From: an uncultured Flavobacteriaceae bacterium
GTDB taxonomy: Bacteria > Bacteroidota > Bacteroidia > Flavobacteriales > Flavobacteriaceae
DNA: 64,000 nucleotides
Direction: 5' to 3'
Assembly (NCBI GenBank): GCA_947504035.1
Contig: CANNGA010000002.1
Location: 62,001 to 126,000, forward strand
Below are positions 56,224 to 64,000 of this stretch, piece after piece. The notes below the pieces were generated by a model. That model worked only from the letters and a program-made list of their open reading frames with translations, was not told where the DNA came from and did not search any database. The translations under genes and the position numbers were made by a program. The number at the start of each line of letters is the position of its first letter. Within the stretch, counting starts at the first letter, position 1.

Positions 56224-57648
56224 ATGACTTCAGCTGAATTTTATTCGCTTATAAAACAACAATTTCCATTTCAGCCCACACTTAAACAAGATGTTGTTTT
56301 ACAACAACTTTCAAACTTTATTTTTTCTAATAATCCAGAGGAACTATATCTTTTAAAAGGCTATGCAGGTACGGGTAAAACGACTATTGTAAGTACTGTT
56401 GTTAATAATTTATGGAAAGCTAAAAAAAGTGCTGTATTGCTTGCGCCAACAGGGCGTGCAGCTAAAGTAATTGCTAATTATTCTAAAAAAGAAGCGTTTA
56501 CGATTCATAGAAAAATTTATTTTCCTAAAAAAAATGGCAGCGGAGGTGTGCAGTTTGTATTGCAACCTAATAAACATAAAAACACAGTATTTATTGTAGA
56601 TGAAGCTTCCATGATTCCTGATACTCCAGGAGATTCTAAGTTGTTTGAAAATGGGTCTTTATTAGATGATTTAATGCAATATGTGTATTCTGGACATAAG
56701 TGTAAATTGTTATTAATAGGGGATACGGCACAGTTACCACCCGTAAAATTGGATATAAGTCCCGCTTTAGACGCTACAAAATTAGAATTGAATTACAATA
56801 AGGACGTTTTAAAAGCAGAATTAGATGAAGTAGTACGACAAGGACAAGATTCTGGCATCTTGGCCAATGCTACGTTATTACGGGAGACTTTAGCAAGTCA
56901 GTTTTTTGAAAGTTTTAAGTTTGAAGTATCGCATTTTAAAGATATTGTAAGACTTGTAGACGGTTACGAAATTATGGATGCTATTAATAGCGCCTATGAT
57001 AATTTAGGAAATGAGGATACCGCCATAATTGTACGAAGTAATAAACGGGCAAATTTGTACAATCAACAAATACGAAGTCGCATTTTGTTTAATGAAAATG
57101 AGCTTACGGCAGGAGATTACTTAATGGTTGTAAAGAATAATTATTTTTGGATTAAACCTAATACAGAAGCGGGCTTTATTGCTAATGGTGATATTATTGA
57201 AATTCTTGAAATCTTTAAAATAGAAGAATTATATGGTTTTCGTTTTGCTGAAGTAAAAATAAGAATGGTAGACTACCCTAAGATGCAACCTTTTGAAACC
57301 GTATTGCTGTTAGATACCATCGAGGCCGAAACCCCTTCGTTATCTTATGATGATGCCAATAGACTGTATCAAGAAGTTATGAAGGATTTTGAAAACGAAA
57401 CCAGTAAATACAAAAAGTTTTTGAAAGTAAAAGGGAGCAAACATTTTAATGCGTTACAGGTTAAATTCTCGTATGCCATAACATGTCATAAATCGCAAGG
57501 TGGGCAGTGGAACACTGTGTTTGTAGAACAGCCTTATTTACCAAACGGCATAGATGTAGATTATTTAAGATGGTTGTATACTGCGATAACGAGAGCAAAA
57601 GAGACCCTGTATTTAATTGGGTTTAAAGACGATTTTTTTGAAGAGTAG
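56224..57648 (+). CDS. RecD/UvrD-like superfamily 1 helicase
   Basis: The 474-residue protein has Walker A YLLKGYAGTGKTTIVS, Walker B VFIVDEASMI, a motif III-like LLLIGDTAQLPPV, and a C-terminal UvrD_C-2 block (FSYAITCHKSQGGQWNTVFVE, then LYTAITRAKETLYLIG). This is the layout of RecD2/Dda-type 5'-3' helicases of superfamily 1B. It probably works in DNA repair or replication restart in the cytoplasm. It lacks the long N-terminal domain of RecD2. The next gene, kdsB, is 81 bp downstream with its own promoter. Confidence 0.9.
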   Translation: MTSAEFYSLIKQQFPFQPTLKQDVVLQQLSNFIFSNNPEELYLLKGYAGTGKTTIVSTVVNNLWKAKKSAVLLAPTGRAAKVIANYSKKEAFTIHRKIYFPKKNGSGGVQFVLQPNKHKNTVFIVDEASMIPDTPGDSKLFENGSLLDDLMQYVYSGHKCKLLLIGDTAQLPPVKLDISPALDATKLELNYNKDVLKAELDEVVRQGQDSGILANATLLRETLASQFFESFKFEVSHFKDIVRLVDGYEIMDAINSAYDNLGNEDTAIIVRSNKRANLYNQQIRSRILFNENELTAGDYLMVVKNNYFWIKPNTEAGFIANGDIIEILEIFKIEELYGFRFAEVKIRMVDYPKMQPFETVLLLDTIEAETPSLSYDDANRLYQEVMKDFENETSKYKKFLKVKGSKHFNALQVKFSYAITCHKSQGGQWNTVFVEQPYLPNGIDVDYLRWLYTAITRAKETLYLIGFKDDFFEE

Positions 57649-57700
57649 CGCCCGTTAACCGTAAACTGTAAAGGATTACTTTCTATTCTAATTATTTTGC

Positions 57701-57708
57701 TACTTTTG
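57701..57708 (+). promoter_or_regulatory. -7 promoter element for kdsB
   Basis: TACTTTTG matches TAnnTTTG, 21 bp upstream of the kdsB start codon. Confidence 0.5.
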
Positions 57709-57729
57709 ACTTTAAATTAAAGCCACACT

Positions 57730-58458
57730 ATGAAAATAATAGCAATGATTCCTGCACGTTACGATGCATCTCGATTTCCAGGGAAATTAATGAAGGATTT
57801 AGGAGGGAAAACAGTAATACGACGCACGTACGATGCTACCGTGGCTACGCATTTATTTGATGATGTTATTGTGGTTACCGACAGTCCTATCATTTACAAA
57901 GAGATTGCAGATGTTGGTGGAAAGGTAATGATGAGTAAAAAAACTCATGACTGTGGAAGTGATAGGATCGCAGAAGCTGTTAAAGATTTAGATATCGATG
58001 TTGTTATTAATGTGCAAGGTGATGAGCCTTTTGCAGACAAGGTTTCACTTTCTAAATTAATAGAGGTCTTTAAAGCCGATACGAAAAAGGAAGTTGACTT
58101 AGCATCTTTAATGGTTCAAATTACAGATGAAAAAGAGATTAATAATCCAAATACGGTAAAGGTTATTGTAGATCAGAATAATTTTGCGCTTTACTTTTCC
58201 AGAAGCCCTATTCCATATCCTAGAGATACGCAAGCAGGTGTTATTTACCATAAACATAAAGGGGTTTATGCCTTTCGGAAACAGGCCATTTTAGATTTCT
58301 ATACTTTACCCATGTTGCCTTTAGAAGCTTCAGAAAAAATAGAATGTATTCGATATTTAGAATACGGAAAGCGTATTAAAATGGTAGAAACAGATGTTGT
58401 GGGTGTTGAAATTGATACTCCAGAAGATTTAGAACGGGCAAAAGAATTATGGAAATAG
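57730..58458 (+). CDS. kdsB: 3-deoxy-manno-octulosonate cytidylyltransferase (CMP-Kdo synthetase)
   Basis: KdsB activates Kdo with CTP for lipopolysaccharide core synthesis. The 242 residues show [15 protein letters not shown] at the N-terminus, [10 protein letters not shown], and SRSPIPYPR in the middle. All motifs are intact. Its end overlaps the HAD phosphatase start by 10 bases, so both are in one operon with the Fe-ADH-like and acyltransferase genes close downstream. Confidence 0.96.
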   Translation: MKIIAMIPARYDASRFPGKLMKDLGGKTVIRRTYDATVATHLFDDVIVVTDSPIIYKEIADVGGKVMMSKKTHDCGSDRIAEAVKDLDIDVVINVQGDEPFADKVSLSKLIEVFKADTKKEVDLASLMVQITDEKEINNPNTVKVIVDQNNFALYFSRSPIPYPRDTQAGVIYHKHKGVYAFRKQAILDFYTLPMLPLEASEKIECIRYLEYGKRIKMVETDVVGVEIDTPEDLERAKELWK

Positions 58459-59153
58459 ATTACAGTGCTATAAAAGTTATTGGTTTTGATGCCGATGATA
58501 CACTTTGGGTTAATGAGACTTATTTTAGACAAGCAGAAGAAGAATTTGTAAAACTTCTCGCCGGCTTTGAGACTCCAAATAAAATAGACCAAGAACTTTT
58601 TAAAAAGGAAATTGGAAATTTACCATTGTATGGCTATGGTGTAAAGGCATTTACATTATCTATGATAGAGTGTGCATTAGAACTTTCTAATTATACAATG
58701 TCTAATACGGTTGTAGAGCGTATATTAAATATAGGCAAAGATATGCTTAATGCTCCTGTAGAATTATTGGAAGGGGTTGAAGTTGTTTTAAAGCACTTAT
58801 CGAAAAACTACAGACTTATTTTAGCCACAAAAGGCGATTTATTAGATCAAGAACGAAAATTAGAAAAATCAGGATTGACTTCTTATTTTCATCATATTGA
58901 AGTTTTAAGTGATAAAAAAGAAGCTAATTATTCGAAACTTTTACAACACTTACAAATTGAGCCCTCTCAATTTTTAATGGTAGGGAATTCTTTAAAGTCG
59001 GATGTTTTACCTCTAATAGATATTAATGCAAAAGCGATTCATGTGCCGTTTCATACCACTTGGGCACACGAACAAGTGACGGCACAAGATACCAAAGGGA
59101 AAACCTATAAAACCATAGCAGCTTTAGATGAACTTTTGGAGCTTCTACCTTAA
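58449..59153 (+). CDS. HAD-superfamily hydrolase
   Basis: The 234-residue protein has HAD motif I FDADDTLW, motif II in ILATKGD and a late [11 protein letters not shown] motif IV; a helical cap lies between. It resembles the phosphatase type of the family such as YjjG rather than the compact KdsC. It overlaps kdsB by 10 bases, so a role in Kdo or nucleotide-sugar metabolism is possible, yet the substrate cannot be told. Confidence 0.87.
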   Translation: MEIDYSAIKVIGFDADDTLWVNETYFRQAEEEFVKLLAGFETPNKIDQELFKKEIGNLPLYGYGVKAFTLSMIECALELSNYTMSNTVVERILNIGKDMLNAPVELLEGVEVVLKHLSKNYRLILATKGDLLDQERKLEKSGLTSYFHHIEVLSDKKEANYSKLLQHLQIEPSQFLMVGNSLKSDVLPLIDINAKAIHVPFHTTWAHEQVTAQDTKGKTYKTIAALDELLELLP

Positions 59154-59233
59154 ACAATACACCTGTAGCTATTAAGCATCAAATGAATTCTCATATACTA
59201 GTTGTATTTGATACATGAAACGAAACAAAACCA

Positions 59234-60316
59234 ATGAGTTATAAAAACCTTTCCATGGTACCAAAAGTTATTTTTGGTAGAAGTAGCTTTGATCAATTGG
59301 GAGACCTATTAGAACCGCATCGTTTAAATAGTACAGCACCGTTCATTTTCTTGGTAGATGCCGCTTTAAAAGCAGAATCACATATAACATCTAGAATTCC
59401 AATAGGGTATGAGGATAAAATACACTATGTCTCTGTAGACACGGCACTACAAGCAGTGGCAGTAGATGAATTGGTAGAAACACTTATTTTGACGTCTAAA
59501 GAGAAACCTTCAGGAATTATAGGCATTGGTGGAGGGACGTTATTAGATTTTACCAAAGCAGTGGCCATCATGCTCACCAATGAAGGGCATGCCGAAGATT
59601 ATAGGGGTTGGGGACAAGTGAAGCATAAAGGGATTTACCACGTTGGCATCCCTACACTTTCAGGAACAGGAGCCGAAGTTTCAAATACACTAACATTAAA
59701 AGGGGCGCGCTTCAAATTTGAGATGCAGTCAGATCAGATTCATTTCGATCAAGTGCTACTAGATTCTGAATTGACACGCACAGCTCCTAAAGACCAATGG
59801 TTTTATACAGGCATGCTTTGTTTTATTCGTGCTGTAGAAGCACTACAAAGTAATTTACTCAATGCATTTAGTATGAGCTACGTCACAATGGCTTATAACA
59901 GTGTTTTAGATGTGTTTTTGAAAGGTACTCTTCCTAAAAAAGAGGAACAAGACAGGTTAATGATGGCGTCATGGCAGGGTGGTATTGGTCAGGTTTCTCA
60001 TAAAGTAGGCATGGCTCAAGCATTAAGTAATGGCCTGGTTACAGTACTGGGACTCGATTACAATATAAGTGTTTGCATTGCGTTTAATGCTTTGGAAACG
60101 TTTTACAGTGAGGGTGTGCAGCTGTTTAGAACGATGCTAAACCAACAGGGGATAGACCTACCCAAGGCGATTTGTTTAGATATAAGTGCAAAAGATGTAG
60201 AACTTATGGTTGCCGCTGCGTTGCGTTTAGAGTATTTATGGGAGAACACATTAGGGGCACACTGGAAGAAAATAATAACACCAATAACACTTAAAGATTT
60301 ATACCTAAACATGTAA
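59234..60316 (+). CDS. Iron-containing alcohol dehydrogenase-fold protein with all four metal ligands replaced
   Basis: The 360-residue protein has the Fe-ADH/dehydroquinate synthase fold: IFGRSSFDQLGDLL at the start, the NAD loop GIGGGTLLDFTKAVA and TLSGTGAEVSN. However, GMDxxxH, where family members hold Asp and His, reads GMLCFIR (L195, R199), and the two later His sites are Q262 and Y276. The spacing of these positions equals that of D196, H200, H263 and H277 of E. coli FucO. Related KdnB oxidises Kdo at C8 and its gene also sits near kdsB-type genes. Here the fold is kept but the metal site is lost, so it may be a pseudoenzyme or use different chemistry. It ends 1 bp before the acyltransferase gene. 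Confidence 0.85.
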   Translation: MSYKNLSMVPKVIFGRSSFDQLGDLLEPHRLNSTAPFIFLVDAALKAESHITSRIPIGYEDKIHYVSVDTALQAVAVDELVETLILTSKEKPSGIIGIGGGTLLDFTKAVAIMLTNEGHAEDYRGWGQVKHKGIYHVGIPTLSGTGAEVSNTLTLKGARFKFEMQSDQIHFDQVLLDSELTRTAPKDQWFYTGMLCFIRAVEALQSNLLNAFSMSYVTMAYNSVLDVFLKGTLPKKEEQDRLMMASWQGGIGQVSHKVGMAQALSNGLVTVLGLDYNISVCIAFNALETFYSEGVQLFRTMLNQQGIDLPKAICLDISAKDVELMVAAALRLEYLWENTLGAHWKKIITPITLKDLYLNM

Positions 60317-60317
60317 T

Positions 60318-60866
60318 ATGCGTAAACGACTTGCCAAATGGATTTATTTTAATCTTTTAGGATGGAAATTACAAGGTGCTTACAGTACATTGCAAGACAC
60401 ACAAAAAGCCGTTATTATAGCTGTACCTCATACCAGTTGGCATGACTTTTATATTGGGGTGTTGGTGCGTGCTATTTTGGGGGTGAAAGTGAACTTTATA
60501 GGTAAGAAGGCGCTCTTTGTTTTTCCTTTTGGTTACTTATTTAAAGCATTAGGAGGTACACCAATAGACAGGCAGCGTAATCATAACGTCGTAAAACATA
60601 TCTCGGCGTTATTTTCTAAGCATACTACTTATAGATTGGCATTAGCACCAGAAGGAACCCGAAAAAAGGTAAGCCAATGGCGTACGGGGTTCTATTATAT
60701 TGCGCAAACTGCTAAAGTGCCTATTATCATGTTTGCTTTAGATTTTGAGCATAAAAAAACTATTTTTTCTAAACCTTTTACCGTGACCAATGATATGGAT
60801 GCTGATTTAAAAGTGCTGCATGCCTTTTTTAAAGGCATAAAAGGTAAAATACCACAATATTCTTAA
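60318..60866 (+). CDS. 1-acylglycerol-3-phosphate acyltransferase-like protein
   Basis: The 182-residue protein shows the PlsC/LPLAT motifs: HTSWHDFYIG (HxxxxD catalytic motif), GGTPIDRQ and APEGTRKKVSQWRTG. It is shorter than typical PlsC and fits the small soluble or monotopic type. It would transfer an acyl chain to a glycerolipid or a lipid A/ornithine-like acceptor. It begins 1 bp after the Fe-ADH-fold gene, at the end of the kdsB operon, consistent with envelope lipid assembly. Confidence 0.88.
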   Translation: MRKRLAKWIYFNLLGWKLQGAYSTLQDTQKAVIIAVPHTSWHDFYIGVLVRAILGVKVNFIGKKALFVFPFGYLFKALGGTPIDRQRNHNVVKHISALFSKHTTYRLALAPEGTRKKVSQWRTGFYYIAQTAKVPIIMFALDFEHKKTIFSKPFTVTNDMDADLKVLHAFFKGIKGKIPQYS

Positions 60867-60953
60867 AATTATGGCATGAAATTTGTTTACTATAAATTGG
60901 TTGATGAAACATAAAGTAAACAGTCTTGTCACTAAAAAGAAACATAAACCATT

Positions 60954-60990
60954 AAAAAAAGCTACCTCTTATTACAGATGTAGCTTTTTT
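60954..60990. terminator. Bidirectional terminator after the kdsB operon
   Basis: Arms AAAAAAAGCTAC (60954-60965) and GTAGCTTTTTT (60980-60990) with a 14-nt loop lie between two convergent genes. Confidence 0.85.
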
Positions 60991-61012
60991 CATTGATAGC
61001 GGTTAATCATTT

Positions 61013-61495
61013 TTAGAATTGATATCTGATACCTAATGCAATATCAAAATCTAAATCATTATTATTAAAATTTGAATTTCCAAAACCAATTTCTGGTCGA
61101 AAATCTAAAGATAGTATTAGAGGAATATCAAAATTATATTCAATACCAATATCGCCAGCAGCAAAGATAAATGTATCGGTTTCATTACCACCAGGGACGT
61201 CTATATCAAATGAACCTATACCGCCCCCAGCTCCAGCGTACCAATTAAAGTTACCATCTAAATGCCATACCCATTGGTATAGCCCTGTAAGTTTAAATCC
61301 ACTAACATTGCTATTGCTTCTCCATCCTAAATCGACTTCCAAACGGTTAGTATCGGTTAAAGCACGTTGGTAAGAAATCTCGGCTCCAAATCCATCACTA
61401 TCACCTAAACGTAGTCCTAAGGCGTTATCAGAGATGTCTTGTGCATTTAATGCTAATGCAGCTAAAGTAAATGCCAGTAAAAAAAAGTGTTTCAT
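61013..61495 (-). CDS. Small outer membrane beta-barrel protein
   Basis: The 160-residue protein has a signal peptide (MKHFFLLAFTLAALALNAQD) and a series of short beta strands with aromatic ends, closing in GIRYQF. The pattern is that of an eight-stranded outer-membrane barrel. It has a glycine-rich middle (YAGAGGGIGSF). Function is unknown. A minus-strand TATTTTTG promoter lies at 61574-61581. Confidence 0.82.
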   Translation of the reverse strand: MKHFFLLAFTLAALALNAQDISDNALGLRLGDSDGFGAEISYQRALTDTNRLEVDLGWRSNSNVSGFKLTGLYQWVWHLDGNFNWYAGAGGGIGSFDIDVPGGNETDTFIFAAGDIGIEYNFDIPLILSLDFRPEIGFGNSNFNNNDLDFDIALGIRYQF

Positions 61496-61573
61496 AAGTT
61501 AAAAGTTTAATTCTTATTAAGAGATACGTATCATTTTAATAAAAAGATGATTGCGATATTCCATTGTAATATT

Positions 61574-61581
61574 CAAAAATA
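61574..61581 (-). promoter_or_regulatory. -7 promoter element for the small beta-barrel gene
   Basis: The minus strand reads TATTTTTG, matching TAnnTTTG, 78 bp upstream of the start codon. Confidence 0.4.
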
Positions 61582-61630
61582 ACGTTAAAAATGTGTATAT
61601 ATTTACGCTATCACTATTTTTAGTAACGTT

Positions 61631-64000
61631 ATGACTTTAAAAGTTTTAGAATCAACACTTTCAGGTGAATTGTTTTATGATGATTTGATAAAAACAATCT
61701 ATGCTACAGATGCCTCTGTTTATAGAATGTTACCTTTAGCAGTAGCTTACCCCAAAACAGAAGCAGATATACAGCTTTTGATACAGTATGCGACGACTCA
61801 TAAAACGTCTTTAATACCAAGAACAGCAGGCACTTCGTTAGCAGGGCAGTGTGTAGGGAAAGGTATTGTTGTAGACGTCTCTAAATATTTTACTAAAATA
61901 TTAGAAATCGATGAGATTTCTAAAACGGTTCGTGTACAGCCGGGGGTTGTGAGAGATGCTCTTAACATTTATTTGAAGCCACTAGGGTTATTCTTTGGCC
62001 CTAATACCTCCACGTCTAACCGTTGTATGATAGGAGGGATGGTAGGTAACAATTCATCTGGAACAACGTCTATACAGTATGGTGTAACTAGAGATAAAGT
62101 GCTGGCATTAAAAACGCTACTAAGCGATGGTAGCAAAGTAGAATTTTCTAAGCTAACCTCTGAAGCTTTTATGCAGAAGCTTAAATTAGAAAGCTTAGAG
62201 GGCCGTATATACAATAATGTTTATAATGCTCTAAAACAAGATACCGTTCAAAATGAAATAAGAACGCATTACCCTAAGCCCGAAATACATCGTAGAAATA
62301 CAGGGTACGCCATTGATGCTTTAATCGATACAGCTGTTTTTTCTAATAACGAAGCGCCTTTTAATATGTGTGCGCTTTTGTCTGGAAGTGAAGGCACATT
62401 AGCTTTTACAACAGAAATTACGTTACAGCTAGACGATTTACCACCTGAAGCCACGGTTATAGTAGCTGCACACTTTAATACGATACAGACGTGCTTAGAA
62501 GCGGTTACATTGGTCATGCAACATAATTTGTACACCTGTGAGATGTTAGATAAAACGATTTTAGACCTCACAAAACACAACGCAGCACAGCAAGAGAATA
62601 GAGCTTTTATCTCAGGCAACCCAGAAGCTATTTTAATGTGTGAAGTGCGTGCCAATACCATAGAAGAAGCCGAAGAACAAGCAAACATTCTTACAAGAAC
62701 ATTGCAAACGTCCCAACTAAGCTATGCAACTGTTAGTTTAAAAGATGAGGCTATTACAAAAGCAAATGCGTTGCGAAGTGCAGGCTTAGGTCTATTAGGA
62801 AATATGATAGGTGATGAAAAATCTGCTGCTTGTATAGAAGATACCGCCGTAGCTTTAACCGATTTAGCACCGTATATAAAAGAATTTACAGCTTTAATGG
62901 CAAAACATGATCAAAAAGCAATTTATTACGCGCATGCTGGTGCTGGAGAATTGCATTTGCGACCTGTTTTGAATTTAAAAACAGCTAAAGGTGTAGAATT
63001 ATTTCGAAAGATTACAACAGATGTAGCGCATTTGGTTAAAAAATACCAAGGTTCTATGAGTGGAGAGCATGGCGACGGTATTGTACGTGCAGAATTTATT
63101 CCGTTAATGATTGGTGCCGAAAACTATGAGATTTTAAAAGGGATTAAAAAGACTTTCGACCCTAAAAATATATTTAATCCAGGTAAAATAATAGACGCTA
63201 TTCCTATGGATACATCTTTGCGATATACACCAGATCGCAAAGAACCTGAGTTTACGACATTATTAGATTTTTCTAAATCTCAAGGTATTCTTAGAACTGC
63301 AGAAAAATGCAATGGTAGTGGCGATTGTAGAAAACTTCCAGAATTTGGAGGTACTATGTGCCCTAGTTACAGGGCGACGAGAAATGAAAAAGATACGACA
63401 CGCGCAAGGGCAAATGCACTACGTGAATTTTTAACACATTCTGAAAAGGCTAATGCATTCGACCATAAAGAACTTAAAGATGTATTTGATTTGTGTGTAA
63501 GTTGTAAAGCTTGTGCTAGAGAATGTCCCAGCAGTGTGGATGTGGCCAGTTTAAAGGCCGAGTTTCAATACCAGTACCAAAAAGCTAATGGTGTGTCATG
63601 GCGTACAAAATTATTTGCTTATAATAATAGATATAATGCCTTAGGAGCTAAAGTACCTTGGCTCACCAATACCTTATTTTCTAACAGGCTATCAGCAGCG
63701 TTAATTAAGCGCAGTTTTGGGATTGCTCATCAGCGTAGTTTGCCATTAATAGCACCAGTAAGTTTATCCCAATATGTAAAAACAAAGGCTCCAATAAAGA
63801 GCAACACTTATATTAAAACGGTATATGTTTTTAATGACGAGTTTACTAATTTTTTAGATACAAAAATAGGGATAGATGCCTTAGAACTTTTAGAGCGTCT
63901 TAATTATAAGGTTAAGATTATAGCACATGCGGAGTCTGGAAGAGCTTTTATATCGAAAGGTTTATTAGAAGAGGCCAAAGCATTAGCGAATGAAAATGTG
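61631..64000 (+). CDS. FAD-linked oxidoreductase with Fe-S domain (GlcD/D-lactate dehydrogenase-like), 3' end outside window
   Basis: An open frame of 790 codons runs from ATG at 61631 to the window edge. The N-terminal part is a FAD_binding_4 domain (IPRTAGTSLAGQCVG and GGMVGNNSSGTTSIQYG), followed by a FAD-oxidase C-terminal domain (GSMSGEHGDGIVRAEF). From about residue 620, LCVSCKACARECPSSVDV is a 4Fe-4S ferredoxin-type motif. This is the layout of large FAD/Fe-S D-2-hydroxyacid dehydrogenases (GlcD/DLD fused to a GlcF-like part); the cysteine-rich CCG modules would lie beyond the window. It oxidises a D-hydroxyacid such as D-lactate and passes electrons to the respiratory chain. Confidence 0.92.
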   Translation, partial: MTLKVLESTLSGELFYDDLIKTIYATDASVYRMLPLAVAYPKTEADIQLLIQYATTHKTSLIPRTAGTSLAGQCVGKGIVVDVSKYFTKILEIDEISKTVRVQPGVVRDALNIYLKPLGLFFGPNTSTSNRCMIGGMVGNNSSGTTSIQYGVTRDKVLALKTLLSDGSKVEFSKLTSEAFMQKLKLESLEGRIYNNVYNALKQDTVQNEIRTHYPKPEIHRRNTGYAIDALIDTAVFSNNEAPFNMCALLSGSEGTLAFTTEITLQLDDLPPEATVIVAAHFNTIQTCLEAVTLVMQHNLYTCEMLDKTILDLTKHNAAQQENRAFISGNPEAILMCEVRANTIEEAEEQANILTRTLQTSQLSYATVSLKDEAITKANALRSAGLGLLGNMIGDEKSAACIEDTAVALTDLAPYIKEFTALMAKHDQKAIYYAHAGAGELHLRPVLNLKTAKGVELFRKITTDVAHLVKKYQGSMSGEHGDGIVRAEFIPLMIGAENYEILKGIKKTFDPKNIFNPGKIIDAIPMDTSLRYTPDRKEPEFTTLLDFSKSQGILRTAEKCNGSGDCRKLPEFGGTMCPSYRATRNEKDTTRARANALREFLTHSEKANAFDHKELKDVFDLCVSCKACARECPSSVDVASLKAEFQYQYQKANGVSWRTKLFAYNNRYNALGAKVPWLTNTLFSNRLSAALIKRSFGIAHQRSLPLIAPVSLSQYVKTKAPIKSNTYIKTVYVFNDEFTNFLDTKIGIDALELLERLNYKVKIIAHAESGRAFISKGLLEEAKALANENV

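Noticed and set aside
61969-62688. Minus-strand frames near the right edge
   Set aside because: They are shadows of the large FAD/Fe-S dehydrogenase, which is open to the window edge on the plus strand.

Overview
The window comes from an AT-rich member of the Bacteroidota, almost certainly a marine-type Flavobacteriaceae. The signs are type IX secretion (T9SS) sorting domains of types A and B, PorP/SprF and OmpA/PD40/TPR envelope proteins, a PIG-L/sodium-symporter operon, DUF3822 beside rsmD, and many promoter-like TAnnTTTG elements with little Shine-Dalgarno signal. It looks like ordinary chromosome; no insertion sequence, prophage, tRNA or CRISPR array was seen.

Layout. 1-2.3 kb: the end of a family 2 glycosyltransferase, a family 9 glycosyltransferase and dapD. 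2.3-4.4 kb: a small secreted protein, an M28 peptidase lipoprotein and a small membrane protein. 4.5-16.9 kb: a mosaic polysaccharide locus. It holds an outer-membrane TPR/beta-barrel protein, a STAS protein, a flippase, a GT4 glycosyltransferase, a membrane-anchored glycosidase, an Ig-like secreted protein, a 1029-residue GT-C-like membrane protein, and a response-regulator receiver fused to a polyprenyl-phosphate-type GT2. 17-19.5 kb: a beta-barrel protein, a small alarmone hydrolase-like HD protein and a DUF2314 protein. 19.7-25 kb: a PIG-L / 38-residue membrane protein / sodium symporter / Gfo-Idh-MocA operon. 25.4-27.1 kb: a T9SS-exported GH16-like protein preceded by a 17.5-copy tetranucleotide repeat. 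27.1-32 kb: pyrR, pyrB, a small STAS-like protein, rnz, pdxH and a CAP lipoprotein. 32.2-43 kb: a surface adhesin system (two OmpA paralogues, PorP/SprF, a 1769-residue T9SS type B adhesin and a small secreted protein). 43.5-48.9 kb: sixA-like, ppk1, ppx, a beta-barrel protein, miaE and a lipoprotein. 48.9-50.6 kb: dnaX, split into two frames at an A10 run. 51.3-54 kb: a carboxymuconolactone decarboxylase-like protein, a cupredoxin-like lipoprotein, an AraC regulator and the RNase P RNA gene. 54-60.9 kb: rsmD/DUF3822, a helicase, kdsB, a HAD phosphatase, an Fe-ADH-fold protein lacking its metal ligands, and an acyltransferase. 61-64 kb: a beta-barrel protein and a large FAD/Fe-S dehydrogenase that runs off the window.

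The most interesting region is the polysaccharide locus. The receiver-GT2 fusion could make a lipid-phosphate sugar under two-component control, the divergently encoded GT-C-like protein could use it in the periplasm, and the TPR/beta-barrel protein could form the outer-membrane exit. Three plus-strand units of this locus (STAS-flippase, GT4, receiver-GT2) carry similar YTCGYCTA-type elements upstream. Two of them have clear copies spaced exactly 21 bp, which resembles the direct repeats bound by LytTR regulators such as AlgR. This suggests one regulon, but no LytTR gene lies in the window.

All functional statements come from reading motifs by eye; no database search was run. Start codons were moved downstream where a TAnnTTTG promoter overlaps the longest reading frame or a signal peptide begins internally.
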